NCBI GenBank assembly: GCA_022448945.1
Contig: JAKVCV010000011.1
Span: forward strand, 62,001-126,000
DNA length: 64,000 nt
Source of the DNA: Saprospiraceae bacterium
Lineage (GTDB): Bacteria > Bacteroidota > Bacteroidia > Chitinophagales > Saprospiraceae
Direction: 5' to 3'
Shown here: positions 39,567 to 48,463 of the stretch, piece by piece
Layout: each line of letters starts with the position of its first letter
Position numbering within the stretch: position 1 is the first letter of the stretch
Program-made: the position numbers and the translations under genes
Notes under the pieces: model-generated
Told to the model about the DNA's origin: nothing
The model's input: the letters and a program-made list of their open reading frames with translations, nothing else
Databases searched by the model: none

Positions 39567-40997
39567 ATGAGACTTTCAATATGTATTTGCATAGGTATCT
39601 TTTGCGTATTTTCCTGTAGAAAGGCACTAGAAATTAGACCTCAAAACTCACTTTTAAACGAAGTAGCTATAACAACTCCTGCTGATCTTTCAAATGTCGT
39701 AGAAGGCATTTACGATGGGCTACAAAGCGGAATGGTTCTGGGTGGGAATAGGTATATTTATGCAGATTTATTGGCGGATGATGCAGCTGTTATTGAAACA
39801 CAACTAAATGCCTTTGGAACACTAGAAATCTACAATAGAACGATGACCTCGCAAATTAATGATCTTAGAAATATGTGGCGAGATGGTTATTCCGTTATTA
39901 ATAGGGCTAACAATGTAATTAAAGTGATTGACCAAGAAATTTTATCGAATCACGTTGATTACAATCCGACTACATTTACTGTATTTAAAGCTACTGCTCT
40001 TTTTGCCAGAGCTATTGTTCACTTTGAAATGGTTAGATTTTGGGGCAACCCTTATGATGTTGAAACCCCTGGGAATAATACACAATTAGGGATCCCTTAT
40101 AGAAAAGAACCGACTCTTTCTGGCCCAATTGGGCTTGAAATTGCAAGAAATAGTGTAGAAGAAGTATATAATTTCGTGACCAATGATCTAAATGAAGCCA
40201 ATAATATGTTGGATACATTAAGTGATGGATCTTCGTTATACAACGAATGGTATCGACATAAAGTAGATAAATGGGCTGTTAAATCATTGCTGGCCAAAGT
40301 ATATTTTTTTATGGGGAAATACACAGAGGCATCGAATCTGGCAGAAGAAGTTATAAACTCCGGAAGTTTTACCCTCGAAACAAACCCTAGAAATAATTTT
40401 ATAAAAAGTGGGCTTGAAAATAACGATGAGCAAATATTCCAACTAATTAGCATTGCAACAGACCAAAGTGGAAATCCTGCTTGGGGCTATTCCCGATATG
40501 GTTATCCATTACTTACCAGTATAGAATCATCCATGTCTCTATTTCACAATAATGATAAACGGTTAGACAACATTAATGGTTATTTTTATGTTAGTTTTTT
40601 TGGTGATTCAACGATAGCTAAATATGACCTGCCAAATGCAACAAATGGCATCAATATGACCGTACTCAGACTTTCAGAAATGCACCTTATCGCTGCAGAG
40701 TCTAACCTAAGTGCGGGTGGCAATGGAAATAGAACTCGCTCAGAAGAATTATATACAGAATTGTACCAAACTCGCGTAGGTAGCGCACCTGCGATTCCAT
40801 CAACAAATGATAGTCTTAAAACATCCATACAACTTGAAAGACGACTTGAACTTATGTACGAAGGAGATAGATACCACAACCTTAAAAGAATGAAACAACC
40901 CTTAAGAAATGGAGTACCTTATAATGACCCCAGTCTGCTTTTTAGAATACCTCAGGAAGAAATGTCTGGCAATAGCTTAATGGTTCAGAATCCATAA
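39567..40997 (+). CDS. SusD/RagB family glycan-binding lipoprotein
   Basis: A 476-residue SusD-type surface lipoprotein. The leader ends in VFSC with lipid attachment at Cys17. The N-terminal part has the SusD signature DLSNVVEGIYDGLQSG, then helical TPR-like segments (KWAVKSLLAKVYFFMGKYTEASNLAEEVI). The C-terminus has the typical LERRLELMYEGDRYHNLKRM. It acts as the lid and glycan binder of the SusC barrel encoded two bases upstream. It is shorter than many SusD proteins, at the low end of the family. No SusE/SusF gene follows on this strand; the next gene is convergent, 25 bases away. Confidence 0.94.
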   Translation: MRLSICICIGIFCVFSCRKALEIRPQNSLLNEVAITTPADLSNVVEGIYDGLQSGMVLGGNRYIYADLLADDAAVIETQLNAFGTLEIYNRTMTSQINDLRNMWRDGYSVINRANNVIKVIDQEILSNHVDYNPTTFTVFKATALFARAIVHFEMVRFWGNPYDVETPGNNTQLGIPYRKEPTLSGPIGLEIARNSVEEVYNFVTNDLNEANNMLDTLSDGSSLYNEWYRHKVDKWAVKSLLAKVYFFMGKYTEASNLAEEVINSGSFTLETNPRNNFIKSGLENNDEQIFQLISIATDQSGNPAWGYSRYGYPLLTSIESSMSLFHNNDKRLDNINGYFYVSFFGDSTIAKYDLPNATNGINMTVLRLSEMHLIAAESNLSAGGNGNRTRSEELYTELYQTRVGSAPAIPSTNDSLKTSIQLERRLELMYEGDRYHNLKRMKQPLRNGVPYNDPSLLFRIPQEEMSGNSLMVQNP

Positions 40998-41022
40998 AAA
41001 CTAACCTGAGAAGATAAAAACA

Positions 41023-42327
41023 TTAATCTTCTTTAACTCTAAATGTCAAAAAAGCAGCAATAATTAACAATAGACCTCCTAACATCACGCCATACAATCT
41101 ATTATTTCCTAATAGCTGACTCATCACCCATCCAAATCCTAATGCGGCAATAATTTCAGGTAAAACTATAAACATATTAAATAACCCCATGAAAATACCC
41201 ATTTGTTTAGGGGGTATATCTTTGGCAATTAAGACATAAGGGATAGACACAATACTAGCCCATGCAATACCAACTCCCGTCATAGGCAACAATAACAAAT
41301 ACGGATCATGTACAAAATTTATGCTTAATAGGCCCAACCCTCCAGCAATTAAACAACAAAAATGCAATTTAACATTCCCTATTTTTTGCGCAATGGAAGG
41401 CATTATAAGAGCAAATAAAAAAGTAATTACAGAATAATAACCAAAACAAATATTCGCCCAAGCCAAGCCATCAGCATAAAGTGGACTATTGGGATCGGAT
41501 GCGCCAAATACATGCTCACAAATTGTTACGGTCAAATAAAACCACATCAAAAACAAACCTAGCCAAGTAAAAAATTGAACAGGCGCTAATTTTACAAATG
41601 ATTTAGGCATGTTCTTGAAAGCTATTTTCAGTCCCTGAACATACCCTATTGATTCTTCATTTTCATCGGATTCATAAAATTCAGGAGGATATTCTTTTGT
41701 TGTAAAAACAGTATATAACATTGCACCTAAAAAGGCAATGCCCCCAACCAAAAAACTTATTTTTACATAACCAGGAATAGAACCATCAACACTCGTTTTG
41801 TCCATTCCGATTATATTGAGTAAAAACCATGGCATTAAAGCAGCCAAAACAGCTCCAAATCCGATAAAAAAGCTTTGCATAGTATAGCCCTTTGGCAATT
41901 GTTCTTCCGGCAAAATATCTGCAACAAAAGCTCTTGTTGGCTCCATAGAAATATTAATGGACGCATCTAGAACCCAAAGCATTCCAGCTGCCATCCATAT
42001 CGTTGAAGAATAAGGCATGACAACTAAAGCAACAGAAGCTAAAATAGCTCCAATTAAAAAATATGGCCTTCTTCGACCAAAATAAGGATGCCAGGTGCGA
42101 TCACTCATATAACCAATAATGGGTTGTACAATCAATCCTGTCATGGGTGCTGCCAACCACAAAAAAGGAATTTGATCTGGTTCAGCACCCAAAAACTCAT
42201 AGATGGCACTCATGTTCCCCATTTGCAAACCCCACCCAAATTGGATGCCCAAAAACCCAAAGGTCATATTCCAGATTTGCCAAGATGACAAGTTTGGCTT
42301 TTGTTTATTTAAATGTATATCACTCAT
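41023..42327 (-). CDS. SLC45/sucrose-maltose type MFS transporter
   Basis: A 434-residue inner-membrane carrier with about 12 helices. It resembles the SLC45/plant sucrose-transporter branch of the major facilitator superfamily: WNMTFGFLGIQFGWGLQMGN at helix 1 and the loop SDRTWHPYFGRRRPYFLIG between helices 2 and 3. It probably imports maltose or short maltodextrins across the inner membrane. It is the last gene of the alpha-glucan enzyme series, seven bases after the lipoprotein amylase, so co-translation is likely. Confidence 0.9.
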   Translation of the reverse strand: MSDIHLNKQKPNLSSWQIWNMTFGFLGIQFGWGLQMGNMSAIYEFLGAEPDQIPFLWLAAPMTGLIVQPIIGYMSDRTWHPYFGRRRPYFLIGAILASVALVVMPYSSTIWMAAGMLWVLDASINISMEPTRAFVADILPEEQLPKGYTMQSFFIGFGAVLAALMPWFLLNIIGMDKTSVDGSIPGYVKISFLVGGIAFLGAMLYTVFTTKEYPPEFYESDENEESIGYVQGLKIAFKNMPKSFVKLAPVQFFTWLGLFLMWFYLTVTICEHVFGASDPNSPLYADGLAWANICFGYYSVITFLFALIMPSIAQKIGNVKLHFCCLIAGGLGLLSINFVHDPYLLLLPMTGVGIAWASIVSIPYVLIAKDIPPKQMGIFMGLFNMFIVLPEIIAALGFGWVMSQLLGNNRLYGVMLGGLLLIIAAFLTFRVKED

Positions 42328-42334
42328 TTTATTT

Positions 42335-43717
42335 TTATTTAAAAAACACTAAATAGCCCCATGGATCTAGTTCGGCAGAAGCTACTTTACTATTTAAAAT
42401 AGAATTGTCAAACAACTCTTTGAATTCACCTGATAAACTTTCATTATTATATTCAACAGTTCTTGTTTTATTAGAAAAATTGAAAATGCAAAACACCTCA
42501 TTATCTCCTTTGGTTCTGCTAAAGGCAAAGCCAATGGTATCTTCTGGTGGAGACAATAAATTTAAACTGCCTCCGTAATTCCCATTCCATAATGCTTCAT
42601 TATCCTTATTTAACTTCAGCAATGGTTTATAAAATTCCGTCATCGAACAATCCTGCCATTCAATGGGGTCTTTTTCGAAAAACTCTAACCTTTTATCTAA
42701 GCTACATTCTTGCCCATTGTAAATTAAAGGCATCCCCTCCATTGTTGCAGAGAGTACAGCAAAGATTTTAGTCGCATCTCCTAGGCGTTCTTTCACTGTG
42801 CCCTTCCATGAGTTTTCATCATGATTAGAAGTGAAATGTAATCTATATGCATCTTTTTGAAACTTTTTAGCTTTATTACTTAAGTAATTTCTAATATCTT
42901 TAACAGACTTTTTCCCTTCTGCAATTTCATTCATAATAAAATGAAATTCCCAGCCGTAGGACATATCGAAGGCCTTTTTATGATGCTCAGGATTTTCGGC
43001 CTCTGCCAGCATGAAGACGGGTTTGACCTTATCGAGTTCGGCCCTTGCTTCGTTCCAAAAATCGATAGGAACCCAATCGGCAACATCACAGCGATAACCA
43101 TCTATGTCACATTCTCTAACCCAAAAAGCAAGTGCATCAATCATAGCAGCCCTCATATCCGAATTTTCATAATTCAAATCAGCAACGTCCCACCAGTCTG
43201 TACCAATCGGCGGCTGTAGATTACCTGTAGAGTCTAAGGTATACCAATCCTTATGGCTTTCCTCAACCCAAACATTATCAAAAGCAGTGTGATTTGCTAC
43301 CCAATCTATAATTACATGCATTCCTAAATTGTGCGCTTCTTTAACCAATGCTTTAAAATCTTCAATTGTCCCATAATCTGCATGGACGGCTTTATAATCT
43401 TTTACAGAATAGTAACTGCCCTCCGTTCCTTTTCTGTTTTTTTGACCGATCGGATGTATTGGCATAAACCAAAGTATATCTATACCAAGATCTTTAATAC
43501 GTTTTAAATCTTTTTGAAAAGCCTTAAATGTACCTTCTTTACTATATTGACGTATGTTAACTTCATACATAGTAGCATTTTTAGACCATTCTGGCACCGT
43601 TTTAACATAAGTTGCTTTAGCATCCTCTTTGGATACTCCATTATTTACTAGATCCTTATTTTCGCAAGAAAAAAAGAAAAATACAATATAGAATATCAAA
43701 TAATATATATATTTCAT
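42335..43717 (-). CDS. GH13 alpha-amylase family lipoprotein
   Basis: A 460-residue GH13 enzyme. The leader ends in FFSC with lipid attachment at Cys18. The catalytic triad is visible as nucleophile Asp211 (GYRCDVADW), acid/base Glu239 (MLAEAEN) and stabiliser Asp300 (TSNHDENSW); the first conserved block is DWVANHTA. It has no extra carbohydrate-binding module, and ends with a short C-terminal beta domain. It probably trims maltodextrins in the periplasm or at the membrane. It follows the larger GH13 gene by two bases. Confidence 0.93.
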   Translation of the reverse strand: MKYIYYLIFYIVFFFFSCENKDLVNNGVSKEDAKATYVKTVPEWSKNATMYEVNIRQYSKEGTFKAFQKDLKRIKDLGIDILWFMPIHPIGQKNRKGTEGSYYSVKDYKAVHADYGTIEDFKALVKEAHNLGMHVIIDWVANHTAFDNVWVEESHKDWYTLDSTGNLQPPIGTDWWDVADLNYENSDMRAAMIDALAFWVRECDIDGYRCDVADWVPIDFWNEARAELDKVKPVFMLAEAENPEHHKKAFDMSYGWEFHFIMNEIAEGKKSVKDIRNYLSNKAKKFQKDAYRLHFTSNHDENSWKGTVKERLGDATKIFAVLSATMEGMPLIYNGQECSLDKRLEFFEKDPIEWQDCSMTEFYKPLLKLNKDNEALWNGNYGGSLNLLSPPEDTIGFAFSRTKGDNEVFCIFNFSNKTRTVEYNNESLSGEFKELFDNSILNSKVASAELDPWGYLVFFK

Positions 43718-43719
43718 AA

Positions 43720-45990
43720 CTAATAATTTAGTAAGGTTTTATACGAATAAGCAGTAAGATTATATGTTTTATTATTTATTTTAACTTGTTGGTTATCCGC
43801 AGAATTATTTAATATAACAAGAGTGGATTCACTCATATATTTACGACTATAGGCATAAACCTTATCTGATACATATTCAGTTTTAAAAGAGCCATACATT
43901 AGGGACATTCTTTTTTTTCTCAGCCTAACCAACTCCTTAGTGTTATCTAAAACAGATTGTTCATGGCTTGACAAAGAATCAAATTTCATAGGTTTTCGAT
44001 TATCAGGGTCACCAGCACCGGGCATACCTATTTCATCTCCATAATAAATTACCGGGACTCCTGGAGCAGTCATTATAAATGCTGTTAATAATTTTAATTT
44101 TGCATAACCAATTGTGTCCTCAACGACAATTTCTCTTGTCCAGCCAGCCATCTTATCATCCTCAGAAAATTTTAGGGATTTACCAGCATAACTTATAAAT
44201 CTTGCAATATCATGATTGCCGGTTATATTGCCCATCAATGTACTTGTACCATAATATTGAATAGATGTATGTACCGATTCGTCCAATTGTTTAAAAGAGC
44301 TATTGTCACGAGCCAAAACAGATCTTAAATCAAAATAAAGGTTAAAGTCAAACTGCCCATCCATCTGACCAGAACCAACATAACTTCCTATAAGTTCACG
44401 ACTGCCAAAGGTCTCTCCTATCTGATAAACAGCTCTTTTACAATTTTTTTTAATTTTTTTAGTCAACGCCCTCCAATAAGCTTCTGGTATATGTTTAGTC
44501 GCATCATGACGAAATCCATCAAGGTTATAATGTTCTAACATAAAAAAAGCGGAATCAGAGATTGTTTTAATTACTTCAGGTATTGAAAAATCAAGTGTAG
44601 GTAAAAACAGATCAAACCATGTTGTAAGTCTATGTTCATCCCAAAGTCTAATATTCTTTCTTCCATCTTCAAGGATTAATTTTGTCTGCCACTCTGGGTG
44701 GTCTCTAATAATGGGATTTTCGTCATGGACATGATTCGATACATAATCGAGAATTACATTTATTTTTTGATCGTGGGCAGTTTTTACAAGTGTTTTTAAA
44801 TCAGCCTCTTTCCCAAGTCGATTATCAATTTGAGTTAAAGAAATAGGCCAATAACCATGGTAACCAGAATATTTGCGATGAGGTGCTGGATATTCAATCT
44901 CTGCATGCAATGGATTTTGAGTTATTGGAGAAAGCCAAATGGTATTAACCCCTAAACTTTTAAAATAGCCTTCTTCTAGCTTTTCTAATATCCCTTTGAT
45001 ATCGCCTCCGTAATAATTAGCCTTTGTATCAACATCAGGATCAGATAATGGTTCATCATTCATATGGTTCCCATTATGGAACCTATCAACCAACATGAAA
45101 TATAATATATTTGCATGTTTATCATTCCTAGATAATAATTCAGGGTCAACAATAACCTCTCCGTAATGTAATGGAAGCATAAAATCATTAACATTTCCAT
45201 TGTCATCTGAATACCAAACCCTTATGTGCGATCGTTGTCTATCTTTTGCAATTGCAGGAATTTTATAATTGTAAGCATCTGTTAATTGCGGCTGAAGTTC
45301 AAAATTCTCCCATAACACTATTGGTTTAGCTTTAAAGTTCATGAAATCAAACGAAATACTGTTCTCTTTGACATGAGTATTGCATGACACATCACTACTT
45401 CTTACTAATCTACCGACATTAAGTAATGAATTAAGACCTCCGTTGCCATTATCTATAGTCAATTTGTTTGACGCATCGATTTGCCACTCATCATCGAAAA
45501 CTAATTGATATTGATATTTCCCTGGAGTTAAATTCAATTTCAATGACCAAGAATTTTCTCCATCTTTTGTAAACATTTGAGGACTCCAATTGTTCATATC
45601 CCCCGCTAATTCTACTTTTTGTGCTTTTGAATTAAGACGAAAGACAATAGATTCTTTTTTAGACTTAAAACAGACTAAATCATAACGAATGCCATTATCC
45701 CAACAATTAAGTATAGATATATTCGGGGCTGTATCGGAAGCAACAATTTGAATTGTTCGTTCATTAAGTTCAGCAGAAAACCCACTAGAAATTCTTATGG
45801 AATCGAGATGATTGCTTTCAGAAAAGTAATCCTCAATTACAACTTCATGTGCAGTTGAATTCATGCGAATCACAGAAGCTAAACCTACTATAGAAGCACC
45901 TTCATAGTTAGCACTAAGATCTAAACTCTTTTCTTGATTGCAACTGAGATGCAAAAGCAACACTACAAATATTAAAAAACATCTTACCAT
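43720..45990 (-). CDS. GH13 cyclomaltodextrinase/neopullulanase-like lipoprotein
   Basis: A 756-residue GH13 enzyme. The leader ends in HLSC with lipid attachment at Cys17. Residues about 113-190 form a CBM48-like glycogen-binding module (VELAGDMNNWSPQMF, PGKYQYQLVFDDEWQ). A second beta domain precedes the catalytic barrel. Catalytic residues are Asp496 (GFRHDATKH), Glu526 (QIGETFG) and Asp594 (TGNHD). This layout fits SusA-type neopullulanase or cyclomaltodextrinase. The start overlaps the GH31 stop by seven bases (ATGGTAA), which implies coupled translation. Confidence 0.92.
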   Translation of the reverse strand: MVRCFLIFVVLLLHLSCNQEKSLDLSANYEGASIVGLASVIRMNSTAHEVVIEDYFSESNHLDSIRISSGFSAELNERTIQIVASDTAPNISILNCWDNGIRYDLVCFKSKKESIVFRLNSKAQKVELAGDMNNWSPQMFTKDGENSWSLKLNLTPGKYQYQLVFDDEWQIDASNKLTIDNGNGGLNSLLNVGRLVRSSDVSCNTHVKENSISFDFMNFKAKPIVLWENFELQPQLTDAYNYKIPAIAKDRQRSHIRVWYSDDNGNVNDFMLPLHYGEVIVDPELLSRNDKHANILYFMLVDRFHNGNHMNDEPLSDPDVDTKANYYGGDIKGILEKLEEGYFKSLGVNTIWLSPITQNPLHAEIEYPAPHRKYSGYHGYWPISLTQIDNRLGKEADLKTLVKTAHDQKINVILDYVSNHVHDENPIIRDHPEWQTKLILEDGRKNIRLWDEHRLTTWFDLFLPTLDFSIPEVIKTISDSAFFMLEHYNLDGFRHDATKHIPEAYWRALTKKIKKNCKRAVYQIGETFGSRELIGSYVGSGQMDGQFDFNLYFDLRSVLARDNSSFKQLDESVHTSIQYYGTSTLMGNITGNHDIARFISYAGKSLKFSEDDKMAGWTREIVVEDTIGYAKLKLLTAFIMTAPGVPVIYYGDEIGMPGAGDPDNRKPMKFDSLSSHEQSVLDNTKELVRLRKKRMSLMYGSFKTEYVSDKVYAYSRKYMSESTLVILNNSADNQQVKINNKTYNLTAYSYKTLLNY

Positions 45991-48365
45991 CTTAATTTTA
46001 TTTCATCAGCAACATATTCGAACTCTAAACAAGAAAGATCCTCTTCTTTCATCTCCTGTCCGTTTTGGGTGCTAAATATATCTATAGATTCAATTGGTTC
46101 AACAAATCTATTATTCATAGTATATACTTTGCAATCAATACCATTTAAAGTGACATTGGCAGGATTTATTCCATGAAAAACAATCTTAATAACTCTAATT
46201 GAAGATTGGTAGTCCCCAATTGATTTTGAGAAATGCAAACATCCATCACTGTACATTATTTTTCGCAAACTGTATACACCTCGCTCATAGTCATGGGTAA
46301 TACCATCATCCTCATAAAACTGAATATATCCATTGGCTTTTGCATAGACATGAAGCGTCAATTCATCACTCTTTTTATCAAGATTTTGACAAAGCTTCTG
46401 CGTTGGAATAATGGCGCCAGCTTTTACAAAAACGGGCAATTTCCACAATGGCGCCTCAAATATTATCTCCTTATTGCCCTCAAATAGCTCTCCTGTCCAA
46501 AAACAAAACCAATTTCCTTTGGGCAACCAAACTTTTACAAATTCTTTAGTGCTTTCCAAGGGGCATATCATCAAATGATTTCCAAGAAAAAATTGATTTT
46601 GAAACTTTTCTTGATACGTATTTTCATCGAGAGGAAAATCAAAAACCAAGGAACGATTAACAGGGATTCCAGTAACTGCAGACTCTCTGAATAAACTATA
46701 AATCAATGGCATTAATTTATATCTTAACCCAATATAGTTTCTAGCAATTTGTTCTACTAATTCACCAAAACACCAAGGTTCAGCATCTCGAGAATTAACA
46801 ACTGTATGCGCCCTAAAAAAGGGCTGAAAAGCTGCAATAGTAATCCATCGTGCATATAGCTCTGGCGATGCATCCCCTGCAAATCCTCCAGCATCATTTC
46901 CACAAAACGAAACACCAGTTAAACCCAAACTATTTACAAGCCTTACTCCAGCAAGAAGATGTTCGTCCGAAGATATGTTATCTCCTGTCCAAACAGCTGA
47001 AAAACGTTGAATTCCAGAAAAGCCTGCTCTAGTCAACACAAATGGTCTTTCACCAGGTTGATTCTCAATTAAACCTTCTGCTGTGGCTCGTGCCATCTGC
47101 ATACCATATACGTTTCTAGCTTCTCGATGCGTTGTTTTATCACCATCGAAATCAAACTCAATAAAATTGGGGATACACTGTCCCCAAACTGCAGGTTCAT
47201 TCATGTCATTCCAAAAACCCTTAACCCCAAGGTCACTATAAAAAGGCAAAAGATTTTTCCACCATTCCCTAGCGTTATTTGAAGTGAAATCGGGGAAATG
47301 ACTTCTCCCAGACCAAACTTCCCCTATATAATTTTCTCCATCAGGATACTTTAAAAATACATCTTTTTTAATGCCAGAATCATAAGGACCATACCCATCC
47401 TCCACTTTTATGCCAGGATCCAATATGACAGCAGTTTTAAATCCAGATTTGCGAATATCAGATATCATTTGCATTGGAAAAGGGAAGCGCTCCTTATCAA
47501 AGGTAAATGACTTATAGGCATCCATATAATGAATATCAAGATACAAAACATCACAAGGAATTTGTTTAGCCCTAAATGTTTGAGCCAATTGATAAATCTC
47601 ATCATCAGGATAATAACTATATCTACATTGCTGAAAACCCAAAGACCAAAGTGGTGGCATTTTCATTCTTCCCGTAAGCCAGGTATAGTGTTGTATTACT
47701 TCTGCAACTGTATCACCATGAATAAAATAATAATTCATTTCACCATCCTCAGCAGAGAACCATGAAAATCGCTCCGTGGATGCACCAAAATTAAAAACAG
47801 TTTTATAACTATTGTCTACAAAAACTCCATAAAACATTCCATTATGTATTCCTATATAGAATGGCGTAGAAAGATATAATGGATCCTGATCTATTGCATA
47901 TCCAAATTTATCCGTATTCCAATTAACGTAAGCATTGCCTCTTCGGTTTAAAGGTCCTGTCTTCTCACCCAATCCAACAAACTTTTCACCTTCTAGCAAT
48001 TCCTTTGAAACAACTACCTCTGTACCTAACCATCTTACAGCAAGACCATCTTTACTTATAAGTTTATCTTGAAGATCAAATATTGCAATTTTCCCATTCT
48101 CTATATTTAATTCTACCTTAAGTTTATCAGAGTTGAACTTTAATACCTGATCATCTTTTGTATACGATGTATGGACATTTTCAGGACTACTAATAACAGC
48201 ATAAGAATGTTTGTTGTTTATTTCATCTTTTGAAAGAACCACATTAAGAACCGAACTTCTATAATAAGTAAGTTGACCATAGGCATTACCTGAATTATAC
48301 CTCACACAATCGTCTTTTACAGAAATTTGATTGATATGTCCAAAAGTTTCAGATATTTTACCCAT
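45984..48365 (-). CDS. GH31 alpha-glucosidase
   Basis: A 793-residue GH31 enzyme. The nucleophile is Asp387 in FWNDMNEP and the acid/base Asp462 in WTGDNISS. The N-terminal beta-sandwich domain and a C-terminal beta domain ending in a short tail flank the barrel. No signal peptide or lipobox is visible (it starts MGKISETFGHINQ), so unlike its SusB-like counterparts it is probably cytoplasmic and hydrolyses maltose and dextrins after import. A terminator hairpin lies between this gene and the upstream amylase, so it may have its own promoter. Confidence 0.94.
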   Translation of the reverse strand: MGKISETFGHINQISVKDDCVRYNSGNAYGQLTYYRSSVLNVVLSKDEINNKHSYAVISSPENVHTSYTKDDQVLKFNSDKLKVELNIENGKIAIFDLQDKLISKDGLAVRWLGTEVVVSKELLEGEKFVGLGEKTGPLNRRGNAYVNWNTDKFGYAIDQDPLYLSTPFYIGIHNGMFYGVFVDNSYKTVFNFGASTERFSWFSAEDGEMNYYFIHGDTVAEVIQHYTWLTGRMKMPPLWSLGFQQCRYSYYPDDEIYQLAQTFRAKQIPCDVLYLDIHYMDAYKSFTFDKERFPFPMQMISDIRKSGFKTAVILDPGIKVEDGYGPYDSGIKKDVFLKYPDGENYIGEVWSGRSHFPDFTSNNAREWWKNLLPFYSDLGVKGFWNDMNEPAVWGQCIPNFIEFDFDGDKTTHREARNVYGMQMARATAEGLIENQPGERPFVLTRAGFSGIQRFSAVWTGDNISSDEHLLAGVRLVNSLGLTGVSFCGNDAGGFAGDASPELYARWITIAAFQPFFRAHTVVNSRDAEPWCFGELVEQIARNYIGLRYKLMPLIYSLFRESAVTGIPVNRSLVFDFPLDENTYQEKFQNQFFLGNHLMICPLESTKEFVKVWLPKGNWFCFWTGELFEGNKEIIFEAPLWKLPVFVKAGAIIPTQKLCQNLDKKSDELTLHVYAKANGYIQFYEDDGITHDYERGVYSLRKIMYSDGCLHFSKSIGDYQSSIRVIKIVFHGINPANVTLNGIDCKVYTMNNRFVEPIESIDIFSTQNGQEMKEEDLSCLEFEYVADEIKLRW

Positions 48366-48404
48366 AAAAAAAAATTAAAGGATTGGAAAAAGCATGGTGA
48401 CTAA

Positions 48405-48439
48405 AAAGAGTAGGATGTAACAAAACAAACCTACTCCTT
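48405..48439 (-). terminator. Terminator on the minus strand inside the glucan enzyme series
   Basis: On the minus strand AAGGAGTAGG (48439-48430) pairs with CCTACTCTTT (48414-48405) at nine of ten positions around a 15-base loop, followed by TTTTTAG. It can end the transcript of the T9SS amylase. TAGGTTTG on the minus strand (48433-48426) fits the -7 consensus and overlaps the stem; it could start a separate transcript for the GH31 gene, but no TTTG partner is seen. Confidence 0.65.
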
Positions 48440-48463
48440 CTAAAATAAATAACTTCTATTTTA

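Noticed and set aside
41009-41032. Seven-base-pair hairpin between susD and the MFS gene
   Set aside because: Stem is short and overlaps the end of the minus-strand gene; no T-run on the + strand side strong enough to support a terminator.
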